Assembly (NCBI RefSeq): GCF_001552615.1
Contig: NZ_BCRN01000001.1
Location: forward strand, 248,001 to 312,000
From: Millisia brevis NBRC 105863
Lineage (GTDB): Bacteria > Actinomycetota > Actinomycetes > Mycobacteriales > Mycobacteriaceae
Length of the DNA: 64,000 nt
Reading direction: 5' to 3'
Below, in pieces: positions 61,658 through 64,000 of this stretch. Below the pieces are notes generated by a model, which saw only the letters and a program-made list of their open reading frames with translations, searched no databases and was not told the origin of the DNA. The translations under genes and the position numbers were made by a program. Numbering within the stretch: the stretch's first letter is position 1; every line of letters starts with the position of its first letter.

Positions 61658-63043
61658 ATGAGCACTGCCCTCGACCAACACCGCGAGCAGAATGCGTCGT
61701 CGGATGCACTCGCCGACATCCGCGCCGAGATCGACGCCGCGGGGGTGGAGTTCATCTACTACCAGGCGGTAACGATCACCGGCCGCGTCGTCGGCAAGGT
61801 GGTCCCGGCCGGACACTTCGAGCGAATCGCGACCAACGGCGTCAACCAGCACCGCACGGCGATCGCCAACCTGCAGACCACCCGCGACGGCCGGCTGCTC
61901 GGCGGCGGCACCGAGGCCGCCGAGTACACCGCGGTCCCGGACCTGGACACCTTCCAGGTGCTGCCCTGGGATACCAGCATCGCGCGCTTCTTCTGTCGCC
62001 TCTACGAGCCCGACCACCGACCGGAGAACGCCGGGGGCGCCCTGGCGACCGACAGCCGCGGCCTGCTCAAGCGGATGCACGCCGACTTCACCGAGCGCAC
62101 CGGCCTGGAGCTGCGGACCGGCACCGAACCGGAGATGACCTGGGAGGGCCCCGGCTTCGAGACCACCTTCCGCCCGGATTCGTCCCCGGCGTACCACATC
62201 GAACACCTCGAGCGGTACCGCGTGATCTACCAGAAAGTGATCACCTATGCGCGGGCGATGGGCCTGGACATGATCGAGGGTGACTTCGAGGACGCCGGTC
62301 AGGTCGAACTCAACTGGATGTACGACCACGCCGATCTGACCGCCGACCGGCTCGTCACCTACCGGCAGATCGCCAAGCAGGTCGCCCGCGAGCTCGGCAT
62401 CGAGTGCAGCTTCATGCCCAAGCCCGGTACCGGCTATATGGGCAACGGCTGCCACCACAACTGGAGCCTGTGGACCGCCGACGGCGAGAACGTCCTGCGG
62501 GAGACCGGCCGCGAGGAGCTGCACCTGACCGAACAGGGCCAGTACGCCCTCGGTGGTCTGCTCGAGCACACGCCGGGCGCGATGCTGATCATGGGATCGA
62601 CGGTCAACTCCTACAAGCGGTACTGGGACGCCGGCCAGTTCGCGCCCTCGCGGATCGACTGGGGTCTGGACAACAAGACCTGCACCGTGCGGCTGTCGGC
62701 GAACGGCCGACTCGAGTACAAGCTGCCCGACGCCTCGGTCAACCCCTATCTCTCGCACGCGGTCATGATCGCCGCGATCGACGACGGTCTGAAGAAGAAG
62801 ACCTCGCCGGGCGACCCGACCGTCGGCTCGTCGTACCTGTCGACCGCGCCGGAGATCTTCGACAAGCTGCCGCTGAGCCTGGGCGAGGCGATCTCGGCCT
62901 TCAGCGCCGACGACTACCTGCAGCAGTCGTTGGGGCCGGAGCTGTCCGACCTGCTGGTCGACTACAAGACCGACGAATGGGCCCGCTTCAACAGCGCGGT
63001 CACCACCTGGGAGCGCGATATGTACTGGAACGATCTGCCGTGA
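61658..63043 (+). CDS. Glutamine-synthetase-like gamma-glutamyl-amine ligase
   Basis: 461 residues of the GlnA fold: 'GTEPEMTWEG' metal strand near 155-164, 'EGDFEDAGQVELNW' near 215, 'GNGCHHNWSLW' near 265 and the C-terminal 'TVRLSANGRLEYKLPDASVNPYL' arginine/glutamate region. It lacks the adenylylation-site tail of the nitrogen-assimilating enzyme. Proteins of this type (PuuA, GlnA3/4, IpuC) ligate glutamate to amines, consistent with a PuuD-like hydrolase just downstream. In the mor/pip clusters a similar gene follows the reductase. It begins 10 bp after the reductase stop. Confidence 0.88.
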   Translation: MSTALDQHREQNASSDALADIRAEIDAAGVEFIYYQAVTITGRVVGKVVPAGHFERIATNGVNQHRTAIANLQTTRDGRLLGGGTEAAEYTAVPDLDTFQVLPWDTSIARFFCRLYEPDHRPENAGGALATDSRGLLKRMHADFTERTGLELRTGTEPEMTWEGPGFETTFRPDSSPAYHIEHLERYRVIYQKVITYARAMGLDMIEGDFEDAGQVELNWMYDHADLTADRLVTYRQIAKQVARELGIECSFMPKPGTGYMGNGCHHNWSLWTADGENVLRETGREELHLTEQGQYALGGLLEHTPGAMLIMGSTVNSYKRYWDAGQFAPSRIDWGLDNKTCTVRLSANGRLEYKLPDASVNPYLSHAVMIAAIDDGLKKKTSPGDPTVGSSYLSTAPEIFDKLPLSLGEAISAFSADDYLQQSLGPELSDLLVDYKTDEWARFNSAVTTWERDMYWNDLP

Positions 63044-63798
63044 CGGACGCCGATTCGGGACGCCCGGACGGGACCGGGGCGGTCGACGCCGCTCCGGTCC
63101 TGCGGTTGGCCTGCATCGACACCGATGCGCCGCCGCTGTTCGACCTCGCGGCCGCCGACGGCAGCCGCACCGGCTTCGAACCGGCGGTGGCCGAGTTGCT
63201 CGCGCAGCAGCTCGGCCGGCGGCTGGAATGGGCGATCATGCCGTGGGGTCGGATGCTGCCGGCCGTGCGCGACCACGAGGTCGACGCCGTCCTGTGCGGG
63301 CAGGGGGTCATCCCGGCCCGGCTGGAGGTGGTCGACTTCGCCCGGCCCTACGGGGTCTTCCACGAGGGTCTGCTGACCCGTCGCGGTGAAGCGGTGCCGG
63401 GGCCCGAGCATCTGGCGGGCCGGCGGATCGCGGCGATCGAGGGGTCGGCGAACGAGCGGTTGGCGCGCACCTTCCCCGACGCCGAGGTCGTCACCTTCGC
63501 GACCGACAACGTCTACCAGGACATGTTGGCCGCGCTGCGGGCCGGCGAGGTCTTCGGCGTCGTCGACGACGACGTGGTCTTCGTTCCGCTCGGCGACTCC
63601 GACCCCGACTTCGAGCTGGCCTTCGTGGTCAAGACCAACAACCCGTGGGCGGTCGGCGTCGCGAAGGATCGGCCGGAGACCTTCGCGCTGATCGACGCCG
63701 CGATGGCCGCGATCATCGCCGACGGGCGGCATCGCGAGGTCTGGCAGAAGTGGCTGCCGACCCTCGACTACCCCTTCGCCGAGCAGGTCGACCGGTGA
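63040..63798 (+). CDS. Signal-less periplasmic-binding-protein-fold protein
   Basis: 252 residues aligned to family 3 solute-binding proteins ('LRLACIDTDAPPLFDLAAADGSRTGFEPAVAELLAQQLGRRLEW', 'VDAVLCGQGVIPARLEVVDFARPY', 'NPWAVGVAKDRPE'). No signal peptide or lipobox precedes it; the start GTG overlaps the ligase stop by four bases (GTGA). It is therefore cytoplasmic and either an enzyme with a binding-protein fold (as cyclohexadienyl dehydratase is) or an intracellular amine carrier or sensor. No transporter genes accompany it here. It is 25 bp from the amidotransferase gene. Confidence 0.8.
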   Translation: MTDADSGRPDGTGAVDAAPVLRLACIDTDAPPLFDLAAADGSRTGFEPAVAELLAQQLGRRLEWAIMPWGRMLPAVRDHEVDAVLCGQGVIPARLEVVDFARPYGVFHEGLLTRRGEAVPGPEHLAGRRIAAIEGSANERLARTFPDAEVVTFATDNVYQDMLAALRAGEVFGVVDDDVVFVPLGDSDPDFELAFVVKTNNPWAVGVAKDRPETFALIDAAMAAIIADGRHREVWQKWLPTLDYPFAEQVDR

Positions 63799-63823
63799 GC
63801 CCGCGCGACACGACGGTGGACGC

Positions 63824-64000
63824 ATGCGGCCGCTGATCGCCGTGCCGGGCAGGCGCAGTCCGCAGGTCGGTGTGCTGCGCTTCTCGGGCACGATCATGGC
63901 CGAGGCAATCGCCGAGGCGGTGTGGGCGGCCGGCGGCGAGCCGCTCGCCCTGCACGGGCCGGATGCCGACCCGGCGGCCGACCTGGTCGCCCGGCTGGGC
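63824..64000 (+). CDS. PuuD-like gamma-glutamyl hydrolase (class I glutamine amidotransferase), 3' end missing
   Basis: The visible 59 codons from ATG 63824 ('MRPLIAVPGRRSPQVGVLRF', then 'AIAEAVWAAGGEPLALHGPDA') match the start of the peptidase C26 family that includes PuuD, the gamma-glutamyl-GABA hydrolase. The catalytic Cys-His-Glu triad lies beyond the window. If confirmed it would release the gamma-glutamyl tag after an amine or amino acid has been oxidised, complementing the GlnA-like ligase two genes upstream. Confidence 0.75.
   Translation, partial: MRPLIAVPGRRSPQVGVLRFSGTIMAEAIAEAVWAAGGEPLALHGPDADPAADLVARLG

Overview
This is a 64 kb window of high-GC DNA, densely packed with genes. 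It comes from an actinobacterium that most likely belongs to the mycolic-acid group (Mycobacteriales/Corynebacteriales: Nocardia, Gordonia, Williamsia, Rhodococcus or Mycobacterium relatives). The evidence is a LpqY-SugABC-type trehalose importer, a Rv1747-like FHA-ABC exporter, a SigC-like sigma factor, CysQ, an LGFP-repeat lipoprotein, ergothioneine genes and a DUF222/HNH (13E12-type) gene carrying a LexA box. I cannot name the genus. I saw no rRNA, tRNA, CRISPR array, transposase or phage module. The window opens inside a NUDIX gene and ends inside a PuuD-like amidotransferase gene.

Layout. 1-3.2 kb: NUDIX, a TetR/VOC divergent pair, an AEC carrier and a secreted AMIN-like protein. 3.4-6.3 kb: sigC, a divergent zf-HC2 membrane protein (candidate anti-sigma) and a PepSY membrane protein. 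6.5-11.4 kb: SMP-30/TetR, a membrane protein with a hexamer-repeat tail, an MFS exporter and DoxX. 11.5-17.2 kb: housekeeping genes (5'-3' exonuclease, GNAT, flavoprotein, SOS-controlled DUF222/HNH, NUDIX, cysQ). 17.3-19.5 kb: egtB-egtD. 19.7-25.1 kb: a four-gene peptide ABC operon. 25.1-27.6 kb: an opposing operon of methyltransferase, PIG-L deacetylase and a gamma-glutamylcyclotransferase/poly-gamma-glutamate-hydrolase fusion. 27.7-28.9 kb: a membrane protein gene of much lower GC. 29.2-32.9 kb: the Rv1747-like gene broken by a TAG in its first FHA domain, a RelE-type toxin-antitoxin pair and the LGFP lipoprotein. 33.1-45.7 kb: a LAL regulator, secreted small proteins, lipase and hydrolase, a non-canonical Nramp, a TIGR04222 protein, an amino-acid ABC system with a fused binding protein-permease, and a LysM protein. 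45.7-50.0 kb: lpqY-sugABC. 50.4-55.5 kb: MarR/EmrB efflux, a NhaP antiporter with a UBP zinc finger, and threonine aldolase. 55.6-64 kb: an amine-catabolism region.

The most coherent system is at the right edge. An APC permease faces a GntR regulator that overlaps a soluble Cache protein. These are followed by a P450, a 3Fe-4S ferredoxin, a ferredoxin reductase, a glutamine-synthetase-like ligase, a signal-less binding-protein-fold protein and a PuuD-like hydrolase. The gene order recalls the mycobacterial morpholine/piperidine (mor/pip, CYP151) clusters. It suggests oxidative opening of a cyclic secondary amine followed by gamma-glutamylated intermediates. A second gamma-glutamyl theme lies at 17-27 kb: EgtB/EgtD, a peptide importer, and a frame in which PIG-L and GGCT/poly-gamma-glutamate-hydrolase domains are separated only by one TGA.

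All calls come from reading the sequence and from memory of the protein families; no database search was run.
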